Positions 44,777 to 56,721 of a DNA stretch of 64,000 bases are shown one piece after another (the stretch's first letter is position 1; each line of letters begins with the position of its first letter). This stretch comes from Moniliella sp. 'wahieum' (lineage: Eukaryota; Basidiomycota; Moniliellomycetes; Moniliellales; Moniliellaceae): assembly GCA_003971905.1 (NCBI GenBank), contig RSEE01000035.1:581694-645693 (forward strand), given 5' to 3'. Both the position numbers and the translations under genes were made by a program. A model generated the notes under the pieces. It was not told the origin of the DNA and did no database searches. It saw only the letters and a program-made list of their open reading frames with translations.

Positions 44777-46425
44777 CTAGCGTCCAAAGATGGGCACGAA
44801 CGAGCCACGCGGACCGGGGACGACGGGCAAGAGTTCGTAGCGGAACGCGGCCAGTTGGTTGAAAAAGTGCGATCGAAGAAAGGCGCGCAAACTGTGTAAT
44901 AGGAATGTCAAGAGGTTAGTTCCAGGTCGTTGCGAAGCAAGGTCCGGCAAGGCCAACGTACACAGAGGCGCAACCAAGACTAGGAAGCTGTGGAGCATCA
45001 GGAAGGCCAGCCAGTGAGGAATCTTGGCGTTGATGTGGGGATAAGAGCGCTTGAACCAAGCTGCCACCACGCTATCCAAACCAAGAAGCAAAGTCAATAC
45101 ACCAATTCCCCACCACCTCTCGTTCCACAATCTGATCCACCAGGGAGTAAGGTACGTACGCTGCTGCCCCGTTGACAACGAAGAAGGAGAAATTCTCTAG
45201 CGTCGCGGTCCCAAAGGTAAAGTAAGTGATGTGTTCGTGAAAGATGCCAGAGACAGTAAAGGCCGCCATAGCTGCCAACGCCTTCTTGGTAAAACTCTTG
45301 CTACTACTGCTAGGCGCATGAGGCTTTTCGGGAGCGGGCGACGACGTAGGCGACGCCGTGGGCGTCATTCGAAGTGCACTCATCTTTGCCGCCCCATTCC
45401 CATTCACACGAGGTTTGGACGCATCGTCAGGCTCTGTATCGGTCGTCAAGCTGGTGCGGGCCGCCTTGCTCGAATACTTCTTAGGGGCCCCGGCAGCTCC
45501 AGCAAAGATGACGCGGTGAAGAATGACAGTAATGGCCTTGTTCCAGGTGGACCAGAAGCGTTGGATCGAAGTGGCCGAGGTAGGCGATTCAAACATAGGC
45601 GCCATCTCCACATTCAACAGGAAGCCAAGCGCGTTCAACATCCCATCGCCAAAGAAAGCCAAAACAAAGAGAATGTCAAAGCCAAGGAGGTACGAGTACA
45701 GGTGGAACGCCCAGCGCGGCATGGCTTCAACATCGGCTTGGGTGGGCACAAAGTAGAGCAGGCAAAAAAAACAGTGCAGAACTGGACAAAGACCAGCGGA
45801 TAGACCTGGAGGCACTGCCAGCGAGCATTCCGCGTAAATCCTTCGGCCTGCCTCCGCTCCTCCAACTCCGACTCTTCCACCGGGAAAGCCCAGAGATGTG
45901 CCAAAAGGCGTGGAAAGGACCATGAATACACCTCATCCACCTGGCGCAGAGCAAAGATGTCCCAGGCCAGCAGGGCGGAGCGGAAACCAAGCGCAGGCAT
46001 CCAAAAATCAAGCATCATCACCCCCGACTGTCCCGCCAAAGCAGGCCAGAAGAAGAGGGTGATCATTAGGGGGGTAGCGAGGACGATGCGAAGGGTACGT
46101 GATTGGTTGGCTTGCGGGCTATTGGCCGCGACACGGGGCACCAGGAGGTGGTAGGCAAAGTAGGCGTACAGGCCCGTGCAGAGAATGAAGGACAGGATAC
46201 TGATAAGGACGCCACCAGCGCGTTCGAGTGGATAGGGGGGCATGCCATACTGGATGGGGCTCGGAGGAGAGCCGACTCCAAAAGGTGAGGAAGGAGTCCT
46301 TGGCCCAGGCATGCCCAGCGTAGCGCCCAAGCGGGGGTGGGCGAGGTAGTGCGTTGCCAGTCCTTCCCCCGGGACTGAGCGGCAGCGATTAGGCCGCTCC
46401 AGTAGGAGGCAATGCGGCCGGCCAT
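44777..46425 (-). CDS. wax-synthase-like membrane-bound O-acyltransferase (MBOAT)
   Basis: Probably an ER acyltransferase that transfers a fatty acyl or acetyl group to a small alcohol. ATG 46425 begins MAGRIASYWSGL. Many hydrophobic segments follow: VLISILSFILCTGLYAYFAY, PLMITLFFWPALAGQSG. The wax-synthase motif is SIQRFWSTWNKAI (about 45540-45580), and the conserved His is in VSGIFHEHITY. Introns are at 45072-45159 (GTACGT...TAG) and 44892-44963 (GTGTAC...CAG); removing both keeps the frame to the C-terminus GSFVPIFGR. Frame breaks occur near 46375 (CCCCCGGG) and 45770 (a run of eight A on the plus strand), both homopolymers. The acyl acceptor cannot be predicted. Fungal relatives include Tri7/Ayg-region-type acetyltransferases, but no cluster is present here. 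Confidence 0.82.
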
Positions 46426-48018
46426 GGCGGTAGCGATGGCAATAGAAGAAGAGGCAGAGAAGGCGGTGGGGGGTGGGGAGTGGAAGAGGAGGGATGGGGG
46501 TTAGAGGTCGCGCCAAGAAATAGAGAATGCCGGCCCGGCTTTGGTTGCAGCTGCTCAGGCCTCAGGAGGAAACAGGGGCGGGGTAGTGCGGTGGGGTGGC
46601 GCCTCCCACCGTGTGGGCCAGCAGCAATAATCGATCAGTATCGATTATCGAGCATTGCATCGCCATGTCACTGAGTTTCAGCCTGTTTTCAGCGGCTTCG
46701 CCCAGCGGCCCCGCAGAGCTCCGCGGCGTCAGGTTGCGCTCAGTGCGCTCAACCTCAACGTCCAGACGTAACGACAGGATATACGCTTTTGCGCTGAACG
46801 TCCGCATCCCACCAGTGCCTCAGCCGCTCAGCCGCGCAGCGCTCAGCGTTGGAAGCGTTCGGAGAGATGCGTGACGCGGACGCTTGACACGTGACATGTG
46901 TGGCCGCAGCGGACCGCAGGGGACGTGTGTTGAGACCTTCACTCGGGCGTGTTACCATGTTTTTACGCGTTGCGCTTTCCGCGTCACTTGCGTCACCGAT
47001 CCCCTGATCGCGTGACCGTGTGGCCGGCTACTGGGCGGCAAGGAAGGGTTGATGCGTTGATATTTGATCAAGATTGGGTACTGGTCTGAAAGACCTGAAT
47101 AGAGCCAGCTTGAATCTCCTGAAAGGTGGAGTTTTTCCCGTGCAAGAACGCTGCCATACGTAGACGTGTAGTACATATAGACGCGTACCCCACAGACATA
47201 CATAGCCGGCATAACCCGTAACGCGTAACGCGTAACCGCGTAACCGGTAACCTAGCGACCAAGAACACGGACCGTACCCATCCTGTACACGGAGGCCGAA
47301 GCCAACAAACGACACCATGACATACCGTCCTGCCTGCCTTCCGCTTCCCGGAGACCGGTGACCGGTGACCCGTGGGCGACCCATGCCGGTTGCGGCTCTT
47401 TCCGACTTACCCCGCCTTGCTCCGGGAAGCCACAATGACGTGAGCATCACGCGTCACGCCGTCAGTCCGGTGAGCCACTAGTCACTGGTCATGCACATGG
47501 TGGTGATGCCGGTGATGCACTGGTGGTGCATGTGGGCGGGGAGATCTTAGAGATCCCGGGCTATCCGCTCGCGGGGTGCAAGCTATGTTCAAACGGGGAA
47601 ACATATTATGCCACGGGCGAACCCACTACAGCGCCTCCTCCGGCTTCCAGCTTCAAGCGTCAAAGTGGACCTTCAGCATCCCCTTGTCAGGGGCCAGGAA
47701 AGGCAAGCGGCAAGCGACAACGGCAATACAAACGACAAGCTGCAAGATTGCATGGAGCGATCCGCCTGTTGCTTTGTGTGCCCCGCCACTGTCTCGCCAC
47801 TGCCCCGCCACCGCCACTGCCCTGCCCATTTGCACTTCTGAGACACTCAAACTCAAACTTGGAAGCTTTCACTTTCACTTAGTGGCTCATGGACACAGGC
47901 ACAACACGCTATAATAGCTTCCGTTCAACATGTGATTCTGTAGCCGAACGCCACCTACCGCCACCCCCCGTCTCCTCTTCTCCCCCCCACATGTCCCACT
48001 CGCGCTCAACGGTCATGC

Positions 48019-48067
48019 ACTCAGTGAGTACTCAGTACTCAGTTGAGTACTCAGTCTGAGTACTCAC
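48019..48067. repeat. cluster of GAGTACTCA palindromes
   Basis: Four overlapping GAGTACTCAG-type palindromes are spaced about 10-13 bases apart. A single partial copy (GTACTCAGTACTCAG) occurs at 25472-25486. Confidence 0.85.
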
Positions 48068-48969
48068 GTATTCATGTCACATGTCACAGTACTCATCAGA
48101 TAGCAGCCGTACTCTTCAAATCGCCCTCGCTTGTGTTTTGGCCAAGGGTCTTGGTCTTTCCATCTCCGTACCCATCAGTGCATCCGCAGACGTGCATGTC
48201 CGCCTGGCCGACGTTCGCAGTCGTGACCGGGTGGCCCTGGTGGCCCAGACACATGGATGTGGTGCATGATGCATGATGAGATCGATGAGAGGGCGATGTA
48301 CCCTGGTGGCGAAAACGATACTGAGAACGGTACATACCCATGTGTGTGTGTTGTGGTCCAGGGTATACCAGGCAGAGCCATGCGATGTTTCAACGTGTTA
48401 CCTCGGTGCCGTTGACCGGTGAGTTCACCGCTCTCTTGAGCCATGAGCGCATGAGCGGCACGTTTTCTCTCCTCCGTTCCTGTGTGGGGTAGAAAGACTA
48501 GACAGCGGCTAAGCGGCTTAGCGCTAATATATAACAGGCCCTCGCAACGATATGTAGATGCGATATTGCATGCGGCTATAGTTCTCGGCAGAGGAAACTG
48601 TCTGCATCATCTTGATCCACAACCCTTTTCACTTCTCCTTCTCGCATCTCCGCACCTCAGACCTCAGGCTGAGCGCTGAGGCCTCATCCACTGCAGCCCA
48701 TAATCTTCCTCGTGGCAGTCCTTCCTGGGCAGTCCTTGGTCCGACAGCCAGGCTTCAGGGCCTCAGGCCCTTTTCAGGCCGGCCTCCATGGATCAGGCCA
48801 TCGGGTGCATTACGCCCTCAGGGTTCATCCAGTCGCTTTCATTTTTTTACCTTCATGGATACTGACCTTACGCCTTACGTTTACCTCCGCTCATCAACAC
48901 AACTCGAGACAATGTGCCGGGGTCACCGGTCATATTCAACGTATTCAACGTACATTCAACGATGATCGA

Positions 48970-49035
48970 TGAAGCTTGAAGCTAGCTTGAAGCTTGAAGT
49001 TCAAGCTTGAGCTGCTTCAAGCTTCAGCTTCATGC
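48970..49035. repeat. AAGCTTGAAG direct and inverted repeat array
   Basis: Repeated GAAGCTTGAAGC units run into TTCAAGCTTGAGC and then GCTTCAAGCTTCAGCTTC, so the left half can pair with the right half. The predicted cruciform or hairpin covers about 60 bases. Confidence 0.85.
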
Positions 49036-49778
49036 ATCATGGTGAAGATTATATAGCGCACCAGTGCATCTGCGCGCCTACTAGCTACTGGCGCCTCATG
49101 AAGCTGTGGAGTGCATTCTATACCATTAGCATCAGAACAAAAGCTAGAGGGACATGATGCATGTATGATGAAAAACCGGGAACCCAAGGATTCGGTTGTT
49201 GGGAACCTCACAAAAAGTAGAGTAACTAGTAACTAGTGACCAGCAATGCAAAAGCAATGATGGTGATCTAAACCGTTTGTTCCACACCTGAAGGAGACAG
49301 GGAGACGATAATTAAGCGATTGCCCTGGTTTTTGGTTTCTCCCGGGTGCTTCAGGTTATAGGGTGGGGGGGGGGTGCTAGGGAAAATGGATGGTGGCTAG
49401 TATGATTGTCATTCTTCGCGTGTCATGCAGGCAGGCTGCACTTGGAGACGGGGTTTATCCCGCACTTATAAGTGCGGTGGATCTGGAGCTTCCAGTGCTT
49501 AGTTCCTTGTCCCTCTAAGTCGACTACACAAACTGGTAATAGTCATCACAAGAATGCATCGTTTCGATCATCCAAAAACATCGCAAAGAAGAGGTAACCC
49601 CAACGGGGGTACTCTGACAGTCCTCTCTCTCCTGCCCCCATCGTTAGACACACTGTAAGCTCAGTATGCAATGACAACTAATAAGCGGAGACACCCCCCG
49701 CCTCCTCCTCCGGATGAGAGTACCCCGAGACAGGGCCACTCTTCGAGCAACGGAGGGTCAGCCATCTCTTTTCGCAGC

Positions 49779-52700
49779 TTAATGGCCATGGTACAGACAA
49801 TGGTCCGCACTCCCTTCCGCCGGGTTGCCCCACCACGCAGGGAAGGGCCGTTCCTGTGGTCCGCCCAAATGAAACACAACAACCGTCAGTACTCCGTATC
49901 AATCTCGTGAAGAGCAAAAAGTGACAGAAACGGGGGGAGAGGAAATCGGATACGGTACGAACCTTGCCAGCTGCCCCAAGCACGGCGTACGACAGGACAA
50001 ACATGATGGTTTGCGATCCGCCATCGAGCGCGGCGCCCAGCAAATAATTCAGGCGGCGGTACTGCACGGGGTAGTACCGTCGTACCACGACTTGCGATCC
50101 CACGCCAACCAAGATGGACGCGACCAAGTAACTCGTGTTGCCTGAGTTGGTCCATCCGGCATACTGGATAATGATGGGCGTGTTGAGTGCGGCGATCCAA
50201 CTGTACCAGTGCGTGCGGCAGGGCTGCGGGCTTGCCAGTGGGAGAGAGGCGCAGGACCGCCCAATGCACAAACGGAAGCGCGGCCCCGATTAACAAGCCC
50301 AATGGCACCAACACATACGACCCAGAACTGCTGTAGGTTTGACGGCTGAGGGACCAGGTGACAGCTTGGCTGTTGAGACTTTGCAGCGTCGCTCCGGACC
50401 AGACACGACTGCCGATCGGATCCAATAACACCTCCCGTTGTGCGTGCAGCACAGATATGCCAATGCCATAGTTGATGTAGGCACCGAGCAATGTGCCATA
50501 CACTTGGGTGGCAAACATGGCGCGGTGGCTGATTTTGAGATACTGTCCGATCTGCGGGAAGAATCACAGAGGAAGGCAATGCTGGTCAGTATACTTTACT
50601 CTCTCTCCTCGTTGGAGCGGGACAACGCACTTTCAGCCAGTTGCTCAGGTTGACGGCAGCAAAATGACTTGGTGAGACCAGCAGCGCCGTACAAGCCAGC
50701 TAAGGGGCGGTGAGGCACCATGGCGCCACACACCATCTTGCTCAGTTGGTTCGTGGCAATGCCGTTTCCGTAGAGTGAGTAGAGGATCATGGAGAACGGC
50801 GCAATGACCAGCCCGAGCGCGACCATCACCACGTATGCCCAAACGGGCAACGTTGTCTCGCCCACCGCATTCACAATAATCCCGGCCACAAACGCTAGGA
50901 CAAAGAGGAGCCCGTACCACCACATGGGCACATCTTTGTACCGCAGCATGGCTTGGTAGTGCCGGTCGGGCTGCGTGTGCGTGCGAGCGGAGCGGAGTGC
51001 TTCCCACATGGACGCCGGTAAAAGATGGCAACGTGGGTGATCAGCCCGCCAATCGCCGCGTTGGCACACAAGTATACCCAGGCTGACGATGCTGTCAAGC
51101 TCGGCAGGCCGTACGTAGCAAGTTTCGCCGAGTTGATCACCGGCGAAGCGCCGTCCAGAATTTCGGACACATCGTACACCGACCCGTCGGATCGGAACAG
51201 GGATGAGCTCATGAACGGAAACGACTTGGCCGACCACGCATTGGTGTAGTACAGGATGGGAATCACGAGCCAAAATAGAGCCAGACCAATCCAGCTGTTG
51301 GCCTGTTGTTTGAGCGGAAGGGACATGTAGGTACTAGTAAATACTGCCAGTCGAGTCCGATCTCTCCGAGGCCAAGTCCTTCGTTGCTGGCCAACTAATG
51401 TTGGTGTACCCATGCAACCCCGACCATTGAACAGGCAAAGAGAGAAAGTAACCAACAACCAACGAAAATAAGCAACAAAAGCATCACCACGACACCATCG
51501 ACACAACAACGGTATCATCAAGGAAGAAATCCACATCCGATGAGACAAAGTCAGTCGTGCGACTCGAACGAAAATAGTCAATAGAGAATGCCAACGTACA
51601 CCACCGAAGATGTTGGCAAATACCTTGCGCGTTGAGGTGGCTGCTTTCATCGAGGCAAGGCAGAAGATGGAGATGCCGCCGACAAAAGGCATCATGTAGG
51701 TTGCCACCACTTCCCATGCCGCCGATCCAAGGAACGCCCACCCGGCGGTGTTGAGGGCTCCCTTGTGCTTGGCCGGATCAAAGTGAAGCGATTGAAAGAG
51801 GGCAACTTGGGGCAAGGTGGACCAATAGACCGCTTCAGAGGGAAAGACGGTGATGGCACGCATCACGCCGGCCAAAGTAAACCCAATCAACGAGATGGAA
51901 AACGTGCCGAGTACCGCTGTCACGGGCTTGACTGACCGTCCGTAAATAAATTCTCACACAACATCACCTCCACTCCACTCAGACCATTGTTGGAGGACGA
52001 GGCAATGAGCGAGGCAACCGCATGTTCTTTGATCTGAAATGGCTGACCAAAGTTGAGAAGGCGGAGAAGGGGCCGGAGCCGCGCAATGGAACACGTTCCG
52101 GCGCGGCGTGAGGTAGGCCCACAAATTACCGGCTAGGTAGACCAGCAAACTCCAAAAAGATTGCACTGACTTGGACCGAGGTCGGTTTGAGCGTGTAGAG
52201 CATCGTGATCACGCTCGCAAACGCCGCAAATCCCGATCCGAGCACGAGCGAACGAAAGGTCACCGCCGGATCGCCATCGTCGCGGACCGAGATGAAGTTG
52301 GACACATCCACCCCTTTACAATTTGTGCACAAAAGGGATGGTACAGATTGTGAGTTTCTTATCGCACCGCAGGGTCATATACCCCGGGGGGAGGGGGGAC
52401 GAACCGGTACGAAGGATGCGTTCGCCCTTGTAGTACTGGACCTTGGCAGCGTCAGGGTCGGTAAAGTCGCCATAGGCCTCGTCGGTGGGTTCCTTCTCTA
52501 GTATGGCCTTCTCCGGTGGCTCCTGCGGCGTGTGCTCGTGCGGGGGGAGGGCCGAGGCGCCATGGGAGGCAGCACTGTTGTTGCTCGCCCGCTCTTTTTC
52601 GTCGCCGTCCAAATGTGAAGCCGTTGACTTATCTTCTTCTTTATCGGCCTTCTCGGCCTTCTCTTGCTTTTCGGCCGTCGTTGGTGCGAGGACGTGCGGG

Positions 52701-52783
52701 AGGTAGTCGATGGGGTCAGCGTTGTCGGATGGGTCCGAGGCCAGCGTCGGTGCGCGGGCGGGGGCAGGGACAGGTGAGGGCAT
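49779..52783 (-). CDS. OPT-family oligopeptide transporter
   Basis: Proton-coupled importer of small peptides or their conjugates. ATG 52783 (MPSPVPAPARAP) starts a hydrophilic, acidic N-terminus. A 91-nt intron (52314-52404) precedes GVDVSNFISV and the family's DPAVTFRSLVLGSGFAAFAS. The OPT motif appears as PFQIKEHAVASLIAS (about 52000-52045). Later segments are NEGLGLGEIGLDWQYL, PLKQQANSWIGLALFW, HYQAMLRYKDVPMWWY, LPVWAYVVMVALGL, RAMFATQVYGTLLGAYINYG, NTPIIIQYAGWTNSGNTSYL and YLLGAALDGGSQ. The C-terminal FPAWWGNP is the WWGN family end. At least four introns and several frame breaks are present. A TATA-like element lies 55 nt upstream (52837-52845). About 14 transmembrane helices are expected for the family. 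Confidence 0.92.
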
Positions 52784-52836
52784 GAGGAGAACGGGCGCCA
52801 AAGCAGAGAGAGATAAGAGACCGAGAGGCCAGACCG

Positions 52837-52845
52837 ATATATAAG
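52837..52845 (-). promoter_or_regulatory. TATA-like element of the OPT gene
   Basis: TTATATATC read on the minus strand, about 55-62 nt upstream of the OPT start codon, similar in spacing to the epoxide hydrolase TATA box. Confidence 0.5.
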
Positions 52846-54790
52846 CATTGTCAGCGCAAGCGCATTGTAGTACTACGTATCCACTGCTATATAATCGCCG
52901 TAGTGCTGTGTCCCTGAAGTGTTGTGCTGTGGCGCAAAAAATGCATTCGTGTACGCATGTGCAGGACAAGTCCCAAGCCGCCCCGGCATTCCCGGCGCAC
53001 ACCACCACCAGCGCACATTGCGCTGCAAAGAGGGAGGAGAGGAGGGCGACCGCATGCTGGTTCTTGTGACGGTGGGGTTGCTTGGCAGCACGCAACGGCG
53101 ACGCCCAAGTTGGGCGTCGACCCCACTGGGGGCACTGCTTGATTGCTGATTGTCGAAGACGCGCTGGTGCACTGAACGTTGAACACGGGATATTGGAGGC
53201 TGCCATGTGAAAGTTAAAATTGCCCGGGTAGAATGTCGAATGCCAACGCAGCCTCACAGGGGACGGTGACCTCAGCGGTGAGTTGGATCCAGGACTGCGC
53301 GTTGTCATCGATCAGGCCGATCACCGATCTTTGCCAGTGCATCGCTTGGCATCGCGTCATCGCGTCGGGCCAGTGGCCCCGTGCCCGCCTGGCTGACGGG
53401 GCTCGGCCCAACCCCTGGCGACCGTCTGGGCCATGTGGTTGGCCAGCTCTGCCATCCCAGGCCATCAACCATCGACCATCCCTCCCTGCCGGCTACCTCG
53501 CTCGGTCCGCCGGCAAATCGTGGCAAAACAGGGTAAACTACTGAGGACAAGCCTCTTTCCGCCGGAAAGTGTCCAGCCAGATAGAGGCACTCTGTCTCTC
53601 TTCTGTTTGAGCGCGCCTCGCAACGAAGGCGTCATTTGCCATCGCCATCGGCGCTCAGAGTGAGCTCAGCCAGCGCTCAGTCCACAGCTTTTCAACCGCT
53701 AACGGTGGGCCTGAAGCGGCGTTGCTGACGGCTGCCTTCAGCATCAACTAACAAATGCGCTGTGCCTGGTGCCTGCCCTCCACGCGTTCCTCCTGCCCGC
53801 TGTCCCGACACACCAACCCCAACTTAGGCCTCCCACCTCCGCTCTCCTTCAAGCCTGAGAAGCTTGGCGTACAATCTATTACGTCAAACCCCCGCCCCTC
53901 CTCGCGCCATCTTCACCACCAACTTGCGTAGCGAGACGAGGATAAATGATTGCATTCCTTCTTGCTGTTCCCGCAAGTTCTGACTCTGATTGCTTTGCTA
54001 ATCTATTCCTTTTCTCTTCGATAGGGCTCCGTTCTATCCCGTCTCGCATCGCACTGATGGCTAGACAACACCCGTGCTGTACAGGGAAGAAGGGTGGAGG
54101 ATCTGGCAAGGTTTGTGGAAAGTGAAGAGGCGGTGTTTCGGCGACGACCTTTCCGTGCCTGTGGACGTGCCCGACTATGACAAGGTCATTTGGGTACGTC
54201 CTCGATTTGATCCAAGCTGCCGGCCTTACTACCAGAGACACAGGCAAGCCATGCCAAATGATGATTCTCGCCCCCCAAGACCAAGTGTGCCGTGAGCTAC
54301 AGCGTCCAAACACTGATGAACGTCGGATCTAGGTGGGCAAAGTGGCGCATTGGCTCCAAACTTCACATTGCCTGATGGAGGCAAAGACCACCTTGCGCGT
54401 CCCCTTGCGTCAGCGACTCTTGATGACGCCTCCCCACCCCCCCTCACAGCACTTCGGCAGCCCCAACGTCAGATCAAGCCCGAGGCCGAAGCCAACACAG
54501 CCACACACAGCCGCTGCCTAGGCGGATGCGACCTCTTCCCCACCCGCTCCTCGCCTTGATCGGCCAACCTCCACCGAGCGGCGGCGGGGGCGGCGGCGGC
54601 GGCGGCGGCGGCGCAAACATCCAAGGCCCTTATCCCCCAGAGCCAAGAGAGCCACCCCAAGATGCACAAGAGAGCAGCAGCAGTTAGAGGATTTGCTGAC
54701 CCCACCCCCGACTACAAGGTCATTCGAGGGCTCCCGAGGATAAAGGTAGAGTCGGATTTTGACAAACGGGGACGCCGCGGCGGCTTCAAG
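52846..54790. other. 5' flank of OPT and gene-free stretch
   Basis: No gene is recognised on either strand. A (GGC)n tract encoding nothing convincing lies at 54583-54614. Confidence 0.4.
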
Positions 54791-54793
54791 CTT

Positions 54794-56035
54794 CATTCCA
54801 GCCTGGGCGCGTGCATGTGAACCATGGGTTTGACTTGATCTGCATTAAATCTGTGAGCATACGGTGCATAGCAAGCAGAGACGAGTATGGAGCAATGTAT
54901 TCGTTCATTGCGTTGCAACATGGCGGCGCTTCGCCGCTCGTCCAGGTCCATCACTTCCAGGTCCCTCTCGTCCAAGAGCTGCTCGTCAACACCAATGCCG
55001 TCCCCGACGACGTTTGGTAGGATGCCCATCCGTAACTGTGCGAACCATCGTCAGATTTTCCAAGTCCTGCACTGCGTTAGCATTGCCCTGACGGTCCAGG
55101 TCGCCACATTATTCAAATCAAATGTGTACGCGCCGTCGTTCGGGAGCAGCGGCAGCATAGCTCACTGCTTCGTATGGCATCCTGTTCTCGGCATGTGTGA
55201 TGACTTTCGAATAGGCAGTGTTGCGCATATTACCATCAGGTGAGAGTGCGATGTTGACTCAGTAGCAGGAGACGAGGGAAAGCGCGACATAGAGCTGACC
55301 ATTGGCAAAAGTAAGCGTGACGTGGACGGCGCAATGTTTGCACCTGGAACTTGTGGGTAGCCATACAAAAGGAAGGGACAACGGGAAACTACTTACGGCT
55401 GAAGCGAATGGGGAATTCGCCATCCTGGTCACTTGGAACGAAATGCGGGAGATGATGAAGGGCTAACCGGCAGCTATTCCAGAGATGATGGCGCAAATGG
55501 AATGGAACCGTGGGGAGAACGACAATGGGATCCGCACGCCATTCACCCAACCGAGGCTGGGTGAGGACGACTTTCCGCCATAGCGATGCCTCCACTTTCC
55601 TCCCACTCGCTTGCCCATGCCCACAGTTCACCTTCCACCACCCACCAAAGGTCCGACTTATTGCACTCGTTCTTTGCCGTCAACGACCCAACATATCCTG
55701 GTAAGCTCCCGCCCCTGCGGCTTGAGATTCTTGTTATTGTTCCGTCCTTGGTTGGCTAGTGTTTTGATGAAGTGAGATTGTTCCCACGCTGTCCTCCCTC
55801 CTTCTGCAACGTACGCGTAGCCATCGTAGACAGGATTCGAATTCTCCATTGGGCCTTGGGACTGGGAAAAGTCCCACGGAGTGCCTTCCCATTTGCCCCA
55901 CTGCAGTGGCCACAATAGAGTAGAAGGAAATGTCCTGAAGGCAACGTGGTGCAGGGTGGGACAGAAGTGATGCGTTGTGCGGGTGGCATGGGGGCCAGAC
56001 TCGCAGGCGTGCCCCACGCGTCGGAGGCGGTTCAA
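54794..56035 (-). pseudogene. possible broken coding region, function unknown
   Basis: Several protein-like segments lie in the same order on the minus strand but in different frames: LQWGKWEGTPWDF and NPVYDGYAYVAEGG (about 55810-55920), VHVTLTFANGQLYVALSLVS (about 55262-55325), VNIALSPDGNMRNTAYSKVI (about 55190-55257), DGAYTFDLNNVATWTVR (about 55095-55145) and VGDGIGVDEQLLDERDLEVMD (about 54945-55005), ending at a stop near 54793. Composition (Gly, Asn, Trp, Thr) resembles a secreted or beta-rich protein. I do not recognise the family. The number of breaks could reflect decay or the same base-loss error seen elsewhere. Confidence 0.35.
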
Positions 56036-56645
56036 CTACTCCACCATTTTGGGGGAGGGTATTGGAGGGTCCAAGAGAGGGGATGATTGGAATGCGAGTG
56101 CACAAAGGGCTTTCTCTTCGCCCGAGGAACATGTGCGCTGCGGAGCACGGCGAGTGAGCCAAAACGCCTGCCCGACGGGAGAAACGCACCCCCCTCCTGA
56201 CGCCCTCATCGAAGCCACGTCCCGAGAAGTGATATGTTGACTGTTGGTTCGCGACCGCCGCCTTGGGTATGGCGTGGTTGGGTTTCGAATTGATATGGAT
56301 CGAGGCTGCAGTTTAGCTGTTTCGGCAAGCCGGTTGCAGCACACTAGCGGACCGGCGGAGCGTGTGCGGCTGCACTGCGGCGTGTGCCGCCACCCGCCTC
56401 GTGCCTGCGCACCGCGGCCGGTGGGCCGTACAGCCAAGTCGGCGCCACAGCCTCCATGCAGCGCGCAGGACAGAGGCAAAGGAGCGGGAGGTGGCAAGCT
56501 GATGGAGGAGTGCGTGGGGGCGGAGCCTCAGCGGCTGAGCGCCGATGATCAGCGATCAGCACGCGGCCGCCACTGGTTGGGCTCGACAGCCCGCTGCGTT
56601 TCAATATTGCAGTGCTGGCGACGCAAGCCCCGCCGATCGCGTGCC

Positions 56646-56721
56646 ATGATGCATGATGCATGATATATGATGCATGATGCATGATGCATGATCGATGACC
56701 GCCTGATCGATGATCGACGAT
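56646..56721. repeat. ATGCATGATGCATG / ATCGATGATCG iterated words
   Basis: ATGATGCATGATGCATGATATATGATGCATGATG-type iteration, self-complementary at each ATGCAT, followed by ATCGATGATCGACGATCG. The same words occur singly in at least eight other intergenic regions in this window. Confidence 0.85.

Larger units (their letters stand above)
46426..49778. other. long intergenic region with dense short-word repeats
   Basis: 3.3 kb without a recognisable gene. It contains CGCGTAACGCGTAACCGCGTAACC near 47219-47243, ACCGGTGACCGGTGACC at 47354-47370, the GAGTACTCA cluster at 48019-48067, AGGCCTCAGG-type palindromes at 48655-48790, ATTCAACGTATTCAACGTACATTCAACG at 48933-48960 and the CTTGAAGC/GCTTCAAG array at 48970-49030. 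A poly-G run lies at 49365-49373. The 3' end of the OPT gene begins at its left-reading stop, 49779. Confidence 0.5.
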
